From: Candidatus Scatonaster coprocaballi
GTDB taxonomy: Bacteria; Bacillota; Clostridia; Saccharofermentanales; Saccharofermentanaceae
Assembly: GCA_018064475.1 (NCBI GenBank)
Contig: JAGHVD010000052.1
Span: 1-39,665, forward strand
Direction: 5' to 3'
Length of the DNA: 39,665 nt
The notes under the pieces were generated by a model that was not told the origin of the DNA, did not search any database, and was given only the letters and a program-made list of their open reading frames with translations. A program made the position numbers and the translations under genes. Position 1 is the stretch's first letter. Each line of letters opens with the position of its first letter. Below are positions 17,331 through 25,215 of the stretch, piece by piece.

Positions 17331-18707
17331 ATGGCCAAGAAGAAAACTCAGTTTGTCTGCCGCAACTGCGGTTATGAGACCTCCGGATGGATGGGACGTT
17401 GTCCTGGATGTCAGGAGTGGAACACTTTCGACGAGTTTAAAGAGGCACCTTCTGCACCGGCGGATGCGAAACCATCCTTGAAGGCTGGCTGGATCGCCGA
17501 GCGTGGCGTATCGAAGCTCGCAGAAGTTTCGTCCGAGAATGAGCCGCGTTTCTCATCCGGCATCGCCGAACTGGACCGCATCCTAGGTGGTGGCCTGGTA
17601 GAAGGTTCCATGACGCTGGTCGGTGGCGACCCGGGTATTGGCAAATCCACCTTACTCATGCAGGTGTCCGGTCTCGTGGACATCGACGGCGAGATTCTCT
17701 ATGTTTCCGGCGAGGAATCCAAGTCCCAGATTAAGATGCGGGCAGACCGTCTCGGTATCCGAAGAGAGAGTATCACACTTTGCTCCCAGACTTCTTTCGA
17801 GCATATTTCCTCGTTGATCACGGAGCGCAAACCAAAATTATGTATTATCGATTCCATTCAGACACTCTATAGCGAAGAGATTTCTTCCGCGCCGGGGTCA
17901 GTCACCCAGACCCGTGAAGTGACCGCAGGTCTTCTGCGTCTGGCTAAATCACTGAATGTCTCGATCATTCTGGTCGGTCACGTGACCAAGGACGGTGCCA
18001 TCGCCGGCCCGCGCATTATTGAGCATATGGTCGATACTGTGCTCTATTTCGAAGGAGACGGCTCTTCAGCCCTCCGTATGCTTCGGGCGACCAAGAACCG
18101 TTTCGGTGCTACGGGCGAACTCGCTTTCTTCGAAATGACCCAGAAAGGTCTGGTCGGTGTCGAGAATGCTTCTGCGCTGCTGCTTTCGGGACGTCCGCAT
18201 ATGGCACCGGGTTCCGTCATCACCTCCGTAGTAGAGGGTTCCCGCGCAGTCTTGCTTGAGATTCAGGCGCTTCTCTCACCTTCTTCCTATGCCAACGCCC
18301 AGCGCATGACGCAGGGTCTGGACCGTGGACGTGTCTCCATGTTGCTTGCAGTATTGGAGAGTCAGTGCCATGCAGGGATCTTAAATATGGATGCATACAT
18401 CAACGTGGTTGGCGGCATGCGAATCGATGAGACCGCCTGTGATCTGGCCGTTGTCTGCGCCGCCTTCTCTTCTTTCTCGGGAAAACCACTTCACGAGGAT
18501 ACGTTGGTACTTGGTGAAGTGGGCTTGACCGGTGAACTTCGTCCGGTCAGCGATCTTGAGAAACGTCTAAGTGATGCAGCTCGTCTCGGCTTCACCTCAT
18601 GTGTACTACCAAGTGCTAGCAAGAGCGCAGCCAGCAGATTGCCGTTGAAGATCGACTATATCTACGTCGACAAACTTTCCGAAGTGATCGACGTACTTTT
18701 TACCTAA
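17331..18707 (+). CDS. radA: DNA repair protein RadA
   Basis: RadA (Sms) is a RecA-related ATPase that helps process recombination intermediates. The 458 residues show the N-terminal zinc finger (Cys10, Cys13, Cys24, Cys27), Walker A GGDPGIGKST (98-107), Walker B LCIIDSIQT, the RadA-specific KNRFG motif, and the C-terminal Lon-protease-like domain with GEVGLTGELR. Length and motifs are typical and complete. AAGGAGG ten bases upstream supports the ATG at 17331. It is followed on the same strand by ispD. Confidence 0.98.
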   Translation: MAKKKTQFVCRNCGYETSGWMGRCPGCQEWNTFDEFKEAPSAPADAKPSLKAGWIAERGVSKLAEVSSENEPRFSSGIAELDRILGGGLVEGSMTLVGGDPGIGKSTLLMQVSGLVDIDGEILYVSGEESKSQIKMRADRLGIRRESITLCSQTSFEHISSLITERKPKLCIIDSIQTLYSEEISSAPGSVTQTREVTAGLLRLAKSLNVSIILVGHVTKDGAIAGPRIIEHMVDTVLYFEGDGSSALRMLRATKNRFGATGELAFFEMTQKGLVGVENASALLLSGRPHMAPGSVITSVVEGSRAVLLEIQALLSPSSYANAQRMTQGLDRGRVSMLLAVLESQCHAGILNMDAYINVVGGMRIDETACDLAVVCAAFSSFSGKPLHEDTLVLGEVGLTGELRPVSDLEKRLSDAARLGFTSCVLPSASKSAASRLPLKIDYIYVDKLSEVIDVLFT

Positions 18708-18714
18708 CAAAATG

Positions 18715-18738
18715 TCCGTCGAGAGTTTTCTCGATGGA
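18715..18738 (+). other. Hairpin between radA and ispD
   Basis: TCCGTCGAGA (18715-18724) and TCTCGATGGA (18729-18738) form a 10-bp stem with one G-T pair and a GTTT loop. It begins eight bases after the radA stop, has no T-run and may act as a processing or partial termination site before ispD. Confidence 0.45.
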
Positions 18739-18780
18739 GAGATCACACTTGAAATCAGGTGTTTCTGTAAGGAGGAAAAC

Positions 18781-19617
18781 ATGCAAATCAAGAAATTTAC
18801 AGATTCTCATTCGCTCAGCGAGCTAGTAAGACCAATATACATCGTGATTCCTGCGGCCGGACTTGGGCTTCGCATGGGCATTTCCGACAGCAAGCAATTC
18901 TTGAAGATTCAGGGTGTTCCGGTTCTGGCCCACACACTTCTTGCTTTTGCAAAATGGAAAACAGAATATAACCTTAAGCTTCACGCCGTACTCGTCACGA
19001 ATCAAGAGAATCTTGAGCGAGCGAAGGAACTGGTGGATGAGTACCAGATTGATTTTGTGGAGAAAATCGTTGAAGGTGGCGCCACCCGCCAAGAATCTGT
19101 CTCGGCTGGAATTGCCGCGTTGGCTTCACTTCCACGTGCTCCGGAAGCCAACGACCAAGTCTTCATTCATGATGGGGCACGTTGCTTGATCGATCAGAGT
19201 ACCCTCACGAAACTCTTCCTGGCCGGCGCCCGTTACGATGTCTGCGTAGCGGCTACACCATGCAAGAACACCATCAAAGCGATCGTGAAGCCGTCCGTAG
19301 CAGAGAATGCTGCCGCTTCGGGTTCTATAAATTCTGATATGACCGAAAACGCTGTAACCGAGGCACCCATCGTTGACCACACCCTCGAGCGCGATACACT
19401 TTATGAAGTACAGACGCCACAAGTCTTCCGTTATCGTGTACTCCTAGAAGTCAACAAGAAAGCCAAGGAAATGGGCATCGTAGCAACCGACGATACTGCC
19501 CTGGCCGAAGCTTGCGGCATCCCCGTCCATCTCATCACTTGTTCCTATGGAAACATCAAGATCACAACCCCTGAGGATGTGGCACTGGCCGAGTTTATCC
19601 TGAGCCAGCAATCATGA
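18781..19617 (+). CDS. ispD: 2-C-methyl-D-erythritol 4-phosphate cytidylyltransferase
   Basis: IspD couples CTP to methylerythritol phosphate in the MEP isoprenoid pathway. The 278 residues contain PAAGLGLRMG (24-33) with SKQF (Lys38), the EGGATRQESV and IHDGARC motifs, and VQTPQVF followed by TDDTALAE. It is longer than the usual roughly 230 residues: 18 extra residues precede the first strand, and about 20 extra Ala/Ser/Asn-rich residues lie between TIKAIVKPS and the VQTPQVF strand. The start at 18781 is set by AAGGAGG five bases upstream; the frame upstream to 18712 has no site. It is convergent with ispF, 11 bases apart. Confidence 0.95.
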   Translation: MQIKKFTDSHSLSELVRPIYIVIPAAGLGLRMGISDSKQFLKIQGVPVLAHTLLAFAKWKTEYNLKLHAVLVTNQENLERAKELVDEYQIDFVEKIVEGGATRQESVSAGIAALASLPRAPEANDQVFIHDGARCLIDQSTLTKLFLAGARYDVCVAATPCKNTIKAIVKPSVAENAAASGSINSDMTENAVTEAPIVDHTLERDTLYEVQTPQVFRYRVLLEVNKKAKEMGIVATDDTALAEACGIPVHLITCSYGNIKITTPEDVALAEFILSQQS

Positions 19618-19628
19618 ATGAGGATTTG

Positions 19629-20198
19629 TTATTCCTCTTCTTCTTCGCGGCGCATGGTCACGCTTGCAAAGACCATCATACCCTCGCCTTCACCAAAGCG
19701 TGTCAGATTTTCACCGGATGTAGCTGTGATACCGATGCGAGCTAAATCCAGTCCGGTCAGGGCACAAATCTTCTCTTTCATGGGACCGATCATGGGGGTC
19801 ATCTTCGGGCGTTTCGCCTCAATACTGATGGAAACATGGCGGAGCTCCCACCCCAACTCATTCGCAAATGCGAGTGATTTTGCCAGATAAGCAGAACTAT
19901 CTGTGATTCCCTGCTGGCACATCTGGTCAGCGATTGAACCCAGCACGTTGACGCCGGATACGCCGGAAATCGCATTCGTCAATGCATGCAACACAACATC
20001 CCCATCACTGTTGGCCACAAGTGGGGTCTCTCCCTCGAAAACAACGCCGCCGAGGATCAACTTCTTCGGCCATTTGTCGGCTGTCTTCAAGTTCGCCTCA
20101 CACGGCTGCATGAAGCGATGACTATCTTGCCCGATTCCATGTGCATATTCGTATTGCATATCCGTAACCGCCTTTACTTCAATATTCGAAGACGCCAT
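19629..20198 (-). CDS. ispF: 2-C-methyl-D-erythritol 2,4-cyclodiphosphate synthase
   Basis: IspF cyclises CDP-methylerythritol phosphate in the MEP pathway, a zinc enzyme working as a trimer. Visible motifs: GQDSHRF with metal ligands Asp25 and His27, NSDGDVVLHAL with His71, and ITATSGENLTRFGEGEG near the C-terminus. At 189 residues it has 13 extra N-terminal residues; an in-frame ATG at 20159 (MQYEYAHGIG) with AAAGG ten bases upstream is a plausible true start giving 176 residues. It ends in a run of glutamates. It follows the thioredoxin-like lipoprotein gene by 42 bases on the same strand, so it may belong to the Mrp transcript. ispD and ispF are often adjacent but here face each other. 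Confidence 0.95.
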   Translation of the reverse strand: MASSNIEVKAVTDMQYEYAHGIGQDSHRFMQPCEANLKTADKWPKKLILGGVVFEGETPLVANSDGDVVLHALTNAISGVSGVNVLGSIADQMCQQGITDSSAYLAKSLAFANELGWELRHVSISIEAKRPKMTPMIGPMKEKICALTGLDLARIGITATSGENLTRFGEGEGMMVFASVTMRREEEEE

Positions 20199-20240
20199 AT
20201 CCGTCTTCTTACGGTGTCATCTCATTATATCATGGGGTGA

Positions 20241-20786
20241 TCACTGATTCACCGCATTCTCAATGATCCAGTCCGCAAGGTCGATCGCTGTCCACTCGCC
20301 ACGAGTCGTGCCATCAAAGCGTGCAATCTGCAAATTGTTGCGAATTACGATGGCATCCGGCATCGCCTTAATTCCATACGAAGAAGTGAGTTCTCGCTCC
20401 GCAATGCCGTCGATCGTCACGATCAGGACCTTGTCATGGTACTTCTCAGCTACCTCTTCCATACAGGCAAATACGCCGTATGAATCTCCCTGCATACCAG
20501 AATAGAAGAGGAAAACAACGGTCAACGGGCAGGACTTCGTCAGCTGTTCAAGATCAAGGACCTGTCGGTACAGAATGCCGGGTTCTGTCTCACCTTCCGG
20601 TGTCTCAAAGACCATGGCACTGATTGTACAGTCATAGTAGTCCTCGCCAAGATACTCGTGGTAGTCCCCTAGGTCCTCATTTGTCGTCTTGCTCTCCTTC
20701 TTACAGGCAACAAAAAGGCCTGCCATGCTAAGTGCAAGCACCAAGCATGTCAGGTCCTTCATAAGTTTTCGAAACTTGTTCGTCAT
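20241..20786 (-). CDS. Thioredoxin-fold lipoprotein lacking the CXXC motif
   Basis: A 181-residue lipoprotein with a signal ending FVAC (Cys28). From about residue 85 it follows the thioredoxin pattern: strand LTVVFLFYSG, helix, strand KVLIVTIDG, and YGIKAMPDAIVI with the cis-proline Pro143. Where thioredoxins carry WCxxC, this protein has SGMQGDSY, so it cannot do ordinary disulfide exchange. It is translationally coupled to the Mrp gene upstream (ATGA overlap, stop 20783-20785). The ATG has only AAGG directly before it, in keeping with coupling. A chaperone, sensor or protein-binding role on the outer membrane face is an inference. Confidence 0.75.
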   Translation of the reverse strand: MTNKFRKLMKDLTCLVLALSMAGLFVACKKESKTTNEDLGDYHEYLGEDYYDCTISAMVFETPEGETEPGILYRQVLDLEQLTKSCPLTVVFLFYSGMQGDSYGVFACMEEVAEKYHDKVLIVTIDGIAERELTSSYGIKAMPDAIVIRNNLQIARFDGTTRGEWTAIDLADWIIENAVNQ

Positions 20787-21637
20787 CCTTCGATCATCTT
20801 CTCGACGTACTCAACAGCGCCGGAAAGGATGTCGGAAGGTACTTTCTCGATATGACCTTCGTCAACCAAAGCCGTTACTTCCGGATCCAGCGGAAGCTTG
20901 TCAAGAAGCGGTACACCCATCTCTTTGGCAGCCATCTCAACCTTGCCCTCTTCACCGAAGAGTGGTGTCTTCTGTCCACAGCACTTGCAGACCGTGTAGC
21001 TCATGTTCTCAACGAAACCGAGTACCTTCACCTGCATCAGCAAAGCCATGTTTCTTGCCTTGTTCACGATCATGTGTACAAGGTCTTGTGGTGTGGAAAC
21101 AAGGAAAATACCATCCAACGGAATGGACTGGAATACAGTCAACGGAACATCGCCTGTTCCCGGTGGCATATCGATAAGCATAACATCGATATTGTCCCAA
21201 ATCACATCTGTCCAGAACTGCTTGACAACACCGGAAATAACCGGGCCACGCCATACGACCGGCGCCTCTTCATTGTCCATAACCAGATTTACAGATACGA
21301 TCTGGATACCAGAGTGGGAAGTCATCGGCAGAATGCCGTTCTCATCTCCTCTAAGCTGACCCTTCAGATCAAATGCCTTCGGAATAGAAGGACCGGTTAC
21401 GTCTGCATCAAGGATCGCAACACGATAGCCATCACGTGCCAGACGAGCAGCCAATACAGAAGTTACGAAGGACTTACCAACGCCACCCTTACCACTGCAA
21501 ACACCGATGACTTTCTTTACACTAGATTTCTCATGGAGTGGTGCAATGAGAGATTCCGGTTCAGAAGAACCACAAGATCCACCTGCAGAAGCAGACGGGC
21601 AGGAATCTTTCGATTTGCATGAATCACAAGAACCCAT
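20783..21637 (-). CDS. mrp: Mrp/ApbC family P-loop ATPase, Fe-S cluster carrier
   Basis: A 284-residue cytoplasmic ATPase of the Mrp/NBP35 family, which carries and delivers iron-sulfur clusters. It has a deviant Walker A SGKGGVGKS (48-56), Switch segment DADVTGPSIP, IDMPPGTGD, and the cluster-binding CKCC near the C-terminus. The N-terminus carries Cys4, Cys7, Cys13 and Cys22 in a CxxC-rich tail like that of NBP35-type proteins. The start at 21637 is set by GAGGTGA five bases upstream; an in-frame GTG at 21646 lies inside that site. Its stop overlaps the next start by ATGA. Confidence 0.93.
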   Translation of the reverse strand: MGSCDSCKSKDSCPSASAGGSCGSSEPESLIAPLHEKSSVKKVIGVCSGKGGVGKSFVTSVLAARLARDGYRVAILDADVTGPSIPKAFDLKGQLRGDENGILPMTSHSGIQIVSVNLVMDNEEAPVVWRGPVISGVVKQFWTDVIWDNIDVMLIDMPPGTGDVPLTVFQSIPLDGIFLVSTPQDLVHMIVNKARNMALLMQVKVLGFVENMSYTVCKCCGQKTPLFGEEGKVEMAAKEMGVPLLDKLPLDPEVTALVDEGHIEKVPSDILSGAVEYVEKMIEG

Positions 21638-21671
21638 AGAACTCACCTCAAATCATTTTATCGTCCCGCCT

Positions 21672-21700
21672 ATTTTACGCCAGGGCAGGAAGAAAAGCAA
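21672..21700 (-). promoter_or_regulatory. Candidate promoter of the mrp gene
   Basis: Minus strand: TAAAAT (21672-21677), 17-base spacer, TTGCTT (21695-21700). It lies 35 bases from the mrp start with correct spacing. Confidence 0.55.
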
Positions 21701-21862
21701 ATCGATACAGGTATTTCAGTAACATCTTCACAACGGCCTTCAGACTTCTGCCATGCCGACCTTGCGAGTGAATCAAAAAAGGAATCAGAAATGGTTGTGA
21801 ATCATACATTGGTATGAGCGATAACACTTGCGGACCCGCCCCAACTTGCGCTCACTATGCCC

Positions 21863-22486
21863 TTACTGCGCAGCCGTCGCTTTGACCGACTTCATGATCC
21901 AGTACCCCGACTCTTTGGCGATGATCTCGCAGTTGCCAAACTTCTCCAGAAGATACTTCTCGGAAGATGGCGCACCTTGCTTCTTCTGAAGTACCACATA
22001 CAGCAGACCACCCTCGTTCAGATGCTCGTAAGCACCATCGTAGAAAGCGAATACCGTCTGTTTGCCCGCACGTACCGGTGGATTAGTCAGCACCACATCG
22101 TACAATCCTTCTACTGAAGCACATCCGTCCGACTTGTGAACATCGACGCACTTCACGCCGTTGGTCTCCGCATTCTCACGTGCCAGTGCCAGCGCCCGCT
22201 CGTTGATGTCCACCATGGTAACCTCCATCGATGGAAAGACGCGCTTCATAATAATACCGACAGGACCGTATCCACAGCCGAGGTCCAGGAATTTTCCCTT
22301 CTTGCGGTTCAACGCAGAGAGGTCCTCAATTGCTGTTTCAAGAAGGGTGCGCGAACCAAAGTCCAGAAACTTCTTCGAGAAGACTTCTGCATCAGTCGTA
22401 AAGAAGAAATCCATCCCGTGCATTCTTGCTTGAATGACGTGACGGTCAGATTCTCCCTGTGGATTTTCTTCGTAGTAATGTGCCAA
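21863..22486 (-). CDS. Class I SAM-dependent methyltransferase, RsmC-like
   Basis: A 207-residue methyltransferase of the RsmC/YbxB type, which in relatives methylates guanine N2 in 16S rRNA. It shows the SAM motif DLGCGYGP (68-75), acidic motif MVDIN and the substrate motif TNPPVRAG (about 134-141). The N-terminal segment with ARMHGMDFFFTTDAEVFS is typical of the small single-domain form. The start codon is TTG at 22486, supported by GGAGG at 22495-22499 with an eight-base spacer and by the absence of a nearby in-frame ATG before the conserved region. The RNA target is inferred from family. Confidence 0.88.
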   Translation of the reverse strand: MAHYYEENPQGESDRHVIQARMHGMDFFFTTDAEVFSKKFLDFGSRTLLETAIEDLSALNRKKGKFLDLGCGYGPVGIIMKRVFPSMEVTMVDINERALALARENAETNGVKCVDVHKSDGCASVEGLYDVVLTNPPVRAGKQTVFAFYDGAYEHLNEGGLLYVVLQKKQGAPSSEKYLLEKFGNCEIIAKESGYWIMKSVKATAAQ

Positions 22487-22494
22487 CGTGCACG

Positions 22495-22499
22495 CCTCC
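22495..22499 (-). promoter_or_regulatory. Ribosome-binding site fixing a TTG start
   Basis: GGAGG on the minus strand, eight bases before the TTG at 22486, is the only good initiation signal for the methyltransferase. Confidence 0.7.
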
Positions 22500-22544
22500 G
22501 TTCATCTAATGAAATACGAAATATCTTTGGTAAAAGCACCCGCC

Positions 22545-23147
22545 TTACGGAACCAGGTACTCGATTCCAACAATGGAACCATTCTTCACGGTCAACATCA
22601 TTTCAGAAGTACCGCGGGTGAAGATCCACTGTACATCAGACTCTGTGTCCGGATCGCCATACAGTTCGCGAGCCTTGTCCGTGGTCATGCCGATCTCCAA
22701 TCCTTCCGGTGTAGCCACCAGGTCAGAAAGCAGACGAACATCGGAGATATAGCCCTTCTCTTCGCCAGTCAGATAGGAAGCGGTAACAACAATATTGTCG
22801 TATGTGTATACGAAGTCAGTGCCATCGTGTGCACAGGAAGGAACTTCCAACTTAGACTTCGCCTCGCCCAATGCTGCAATCGTTGCTTCCGGCTCACTAC
22901 CCAGTACGATCTGTACATTCTGGTATGTGAAAACAAAGTTGTCCTTCGTGTCTACAGAGATTTCAACGCTGCCCGCAGCTTCGTCACTGGAAGCCGCCTG
23001 GCTTTCTTCTTTCTGCGTATCGACCACTGCCGCAGTAGCAGATGACTCGCCACCTGCAGCCTTAGTCGTTGTATCTTTCGTATCAGAACAAGCAGCCATG
23101 GATGCTGCCATAATTGCCACTAAAATCAAAGATCCTAATTTCTTCAT
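22545..23147 (-). CDS. Small lipoprotein of unknown function
   Basis: A 200-residue lipoprotein with signal ending MAAC (Cys20) and an Ala/Ser/Glu-rich spacer to about residue 66. The rest alternates strands: NFVFTYQNVQIVLGSEP, then SCAHDGTDFVYTYDNIVVTA, then TPEGLEIGMTTDKARELYG and WIFTRGTSEMMLTV. I recognise this pattern from many uncharacterised clostridial lipoproteins; the IGMTTDKARELYGDP segment resembles the small BLIP/SmpA-type fold that often mediates protein binding. The start at 23147 is set by the purine-rich GGAGAAGG just upstream; the frame upstream to 23219 has no site. No function can be assigned. Confidence 0.75.
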   Translation of the reverse strand: MKKLGSLILVAIMAASMAACSDTKDTTTKAAGGESSATAAVVDTQKEESQAASSDEAAGSVEISVDTKDNFVFTYQNVQIVLGSEPEATIAALGEAKSKLEVPSCAHDGTDFVYTYDNIVVTASYLTGEEKGYISDVRLLSDLVATPEGLEIGMTTDKARELYGDPDTESDVQWIFTRGTSEMMLTVKNGSIVGIEYLVP

Positions 23148-23248
23148 TCTTATCCTTCTCCTTAGAAAATGCTTCTTCAACAACACGTTTATTGTCGCAC
23201 GATTACTGGGTAGATTCAATCAGCAAATTGTCACATTCCTTGTAACAC

Positions 23249-24298
23249 TTACGTGCCAGAAGTCTTGGCCTCATCGTATCGAGTGCAGACTTCTTCCCAA
23301 TACTCCGCCATATCTTCATCGTTGCGGTGATCCTGAAGACCGTACTTCTCCACAAGCACGCCCCCCAAGTAGGATGCACACTTCTCCGCGCCGGTCACAT
23401 TCATGTGCAACCCCGCATCGTAGGTATCGAGACTATAATCAATGCCCACTTCACTCTCCGCAATCTCCAGCATATTGATGTAGAGCAAGTCATGCTCCGC
23501 TGCATACTTCTCGATCTCCTGATCCCACTCTTCGTACCAGTGTGGGTAGAGGGATGGCGACTTGATGAGCACCAGATGGATACCCTTCTCCTCGCAAAGC
23601 TTCGTCATCTTATCCAGATACTTCATCGCCTTGTCCCCGAAGCCCGGTTCAGCCAACGGGCGCGGCGGCGGGAATTCACCGGCCGGCATGATCTCCGTAC
23701 GAAGATAATAGCCGTTATACGAAACAGTATCTTTCTTGAACCAGTATTTGAAATCATCGCGGGTCAGCTCATTCCATCGACTGTGATATCGCAGAATCGG
23801 GAAAAGGTACTCCACCATGCTTTCGCCTTCACACATGGAGGCATTGATTGCATCCCACTTGGTCTTGCTCCAGCGCATACCGTCCAATGCCATGCGGTTA
23901 TAAGCCTCATTCTGCGGCTCGTTGTACATCAGGGACAGCACGTTGAACACGACAACATCCGGTGTCTCATATCGCAAGGCATCTTCCAGAAGATAGTAAG
24001 ACTGCCACACCAACTGCTGTGCACCACCACGAATGAAGCTGTTCAATCCATATTCTCGCCACAACTGTACTGTGGAGAAATTCTCATATACTTCGCAGTC
24101 ACCCACAAAGAGGACATCGTGGTCACCATATGCTTCATAATACTCGGCGGTCAGCGCGCCTTCTGTGACATCACCCATATACTTCGGACGAAGGAGCAGA
24201 TCCAGTAGATAAAGGAGCACAGCAGACACCACGATCAACGCCAGCACCAGGGCAACCTTACGAACCTTGCTATGTTTCTTTTCCGATGTTTCTTCCAT
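23249..24298 (-). CDS. Membrane-anchored SGNH/GDSL-like protein (DltD-like role proposed)
   Basis: A 349-residue protein with one N-terminal membrane helix (about 14-36) and an outside SGNH-hydrolase-like domain. Block I reads FVGDCEVYE, so Cys68 stands where the serine nucleophile of GDSL enzymes would be. The C-terminal block is DAGLHMNVTGAEK with Asp294 and His298. Proteins of this type are often found near MBOAT acyltransferases; here an AlgI/DltB-like MBOAT lies 0.9 kb away on the same strand, with plsC on the opposite strand between them. A part in transfer of acyl or aminoacyl groups to an envelope polymer is therefore plausible, not shown. AAGGAG stands before the ATG. Confidence 0.78.
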   Translation of the reverse strand: MEETSEKKHSKVRKVALVLALIVVSAVLLYLLDLLLRPKYMGDVTEGALTAEYYEAYGDHDVLFVGDCEVYENFSTVQLWREYGLNSFIRGGAQQLVWQSYYLLEDALRYETPDVVVFNVLSLMYNEPQNEAYNRMALDGMRWSKTKWDAINASMCEGESMVEYLFPILRYHSRWNELTRDDFKYWFKKDTVSYNGYYLRTEIMPAGEFPPPRPLAEPGFGDKAMKYLDKMTKLCEEKGIHLVLIKSPSLYPHWYEEWDQEIEKYAAEHDLLYINMLEIAESEVGIDYSLDTYDAGLHMNVTGAEKCASYLGGVLVEKYGLQDHRNDEDMAEYWEEVCTRYDEAKTSGT

Positions 24299-24374
24299 TA
24301 TGACTCCTTGTCACTCCCTTGCATTTTCTACCACGACCCAGGAGTGTTATTCCTCTGATACATCACCAGACAGA

Positions 24375-24411
24375 TGCATTGTAGCACAATGCACCAACCT
24401 TGTGATAGAAT
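24375..24411. promoter_or_regulatory. Overlapping divergent promoters around a 19-bp palindrome
   Basis: TGCATTGT (24375-24382), AGC, ACAATGCA (24386-24393) is a perfect palindrome with a 3-base centre. On the minus strand TACAAT (24378-24383) and ATCACA (24401-24406), 17 apart, point to the SGNH gene. On the plus strand AGCACA (24383-24388) and TAGAAT (24406-24411), also 17 apart, point to plsC. The palindrome covers the minus -10 and plus -35, as an operator would. Confidence 0.5.
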
Positions 24412-24447
24412 AATTGCTTGGAAACACTTTATCCCTTGGAGGTTCAC

Positions 24448-25209
24448 ATGAAATATCTGCTTTATGTGCTCTATGCATTACTCGGTTTGATCGGCGCACT
24501 GGTCGCCGCGATTATCCTATATTTCTTGTTTGTATTTGCCGCATCCATGTTCATCAACACGAAGAAAGAATACAACAAAGACTCCAAGTTCTACCGTTTC
24601 CTTCTTCAATCCTCGACCGGCATCGGCATGCGCATCATGCGCATCCGCTATGATCTTCAGGGCCTCGACAAGATTCCGGAAGGCCGTCAGATGCTCTTTG
24701 TCTGCAACCACCGTTCCGGTTTCGACCCGATGATCTCCTGGCGAATCCTTCGCAAGCACGCCCCGTCTTTCATTTCCAAAGAAGAGAATTTCAAAGTTCC
24801 GTTCTACGGTCGACTGATTCGTCGCTGTTGCTTCATGTCCATCGACCGCGAGAACCCGAGAAATGCCATGAAGACCATCGACCGCGCCAGCAAACTTCTG
24901 CAGGCCGATGAAGTTTCCATCGCCGTCTACCCAGAAGGCACCCGAAGCAAGGAGGCCGTGTTGCTTCCTTTCCATAACGGTGTATTCAAAATCGCGCAGA
25001 AGGCGAATGTACCGGTCGTCGTAATGACTATGCAGGGTACCGAACTTGTGAAGAAACGTTATCCGTGGCGTAGCACAGTAGTTCGTCTCAAAGTCGTCGG
25101 CATCATGGAAGCAGAGCATGTCAAAGGCACCAAGACTTCGATCATTGCAGATGAAGCCCGCGACATGATGGTCAAGGATCTCGAAGAGAATCCCCTTCGC
25201 CAGAAGTAA
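24448..25209 (+). CDS. plsC: 1-acyl-sn-glycerol-3-phosphate acyltransferase
   Basis: PlsC-type enzymes acylate lysophosphatidic acid at the inner membrane face. The 253 residues contain a strong N-terminal membrane helix (about 10-33), the catalytic NHRSGFD box (87-93: His88 and Asp93) and the substrate-binding YPEGTRS (about 161-167). The start at 24448 is set by TTGGAGG five bases upstream; ten residues upstream in frame are excluded. It lies on the opposite strand inside the envelope region, convergent with the MBOAT gene (six bases between stops). Acceptors other than lysophosphatidate cannot be excluded. Confidence 0.92.
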   Translation: MKYLLYVLYALLGLIGALVAAIILYFLFVFAASMFINTKKEYNKDSKFYRFLLQSSTGIGMRIMRIRYDLQGLDKIPEGRQMLFVCNHRSGFDPMISWRILRKHAPSFISKEENFKVPFYGRLIRRCCFMSIDRENPRNAMKTIDRASKLLQADEVSIAVYPEGTRSKEAVLLPFHNGVFKIAQKANVPVVVMTMQGTELVKKRYPWRSTVVRLKVVGIMEAEHVKGTKTSIIADEARDMMVKDLEENPLRQK

Positions 25210-25215
25210 TTGAAA

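Noticed and set aside
21638-21862. Partial direct repeat GTGAATCA (about 21768 and 21799) between mrp and the methyltransferase gene
   Set aside because: Only two short copies with no spacing pattern; apart from the mrp promoter the stretch shows nothing supportable.
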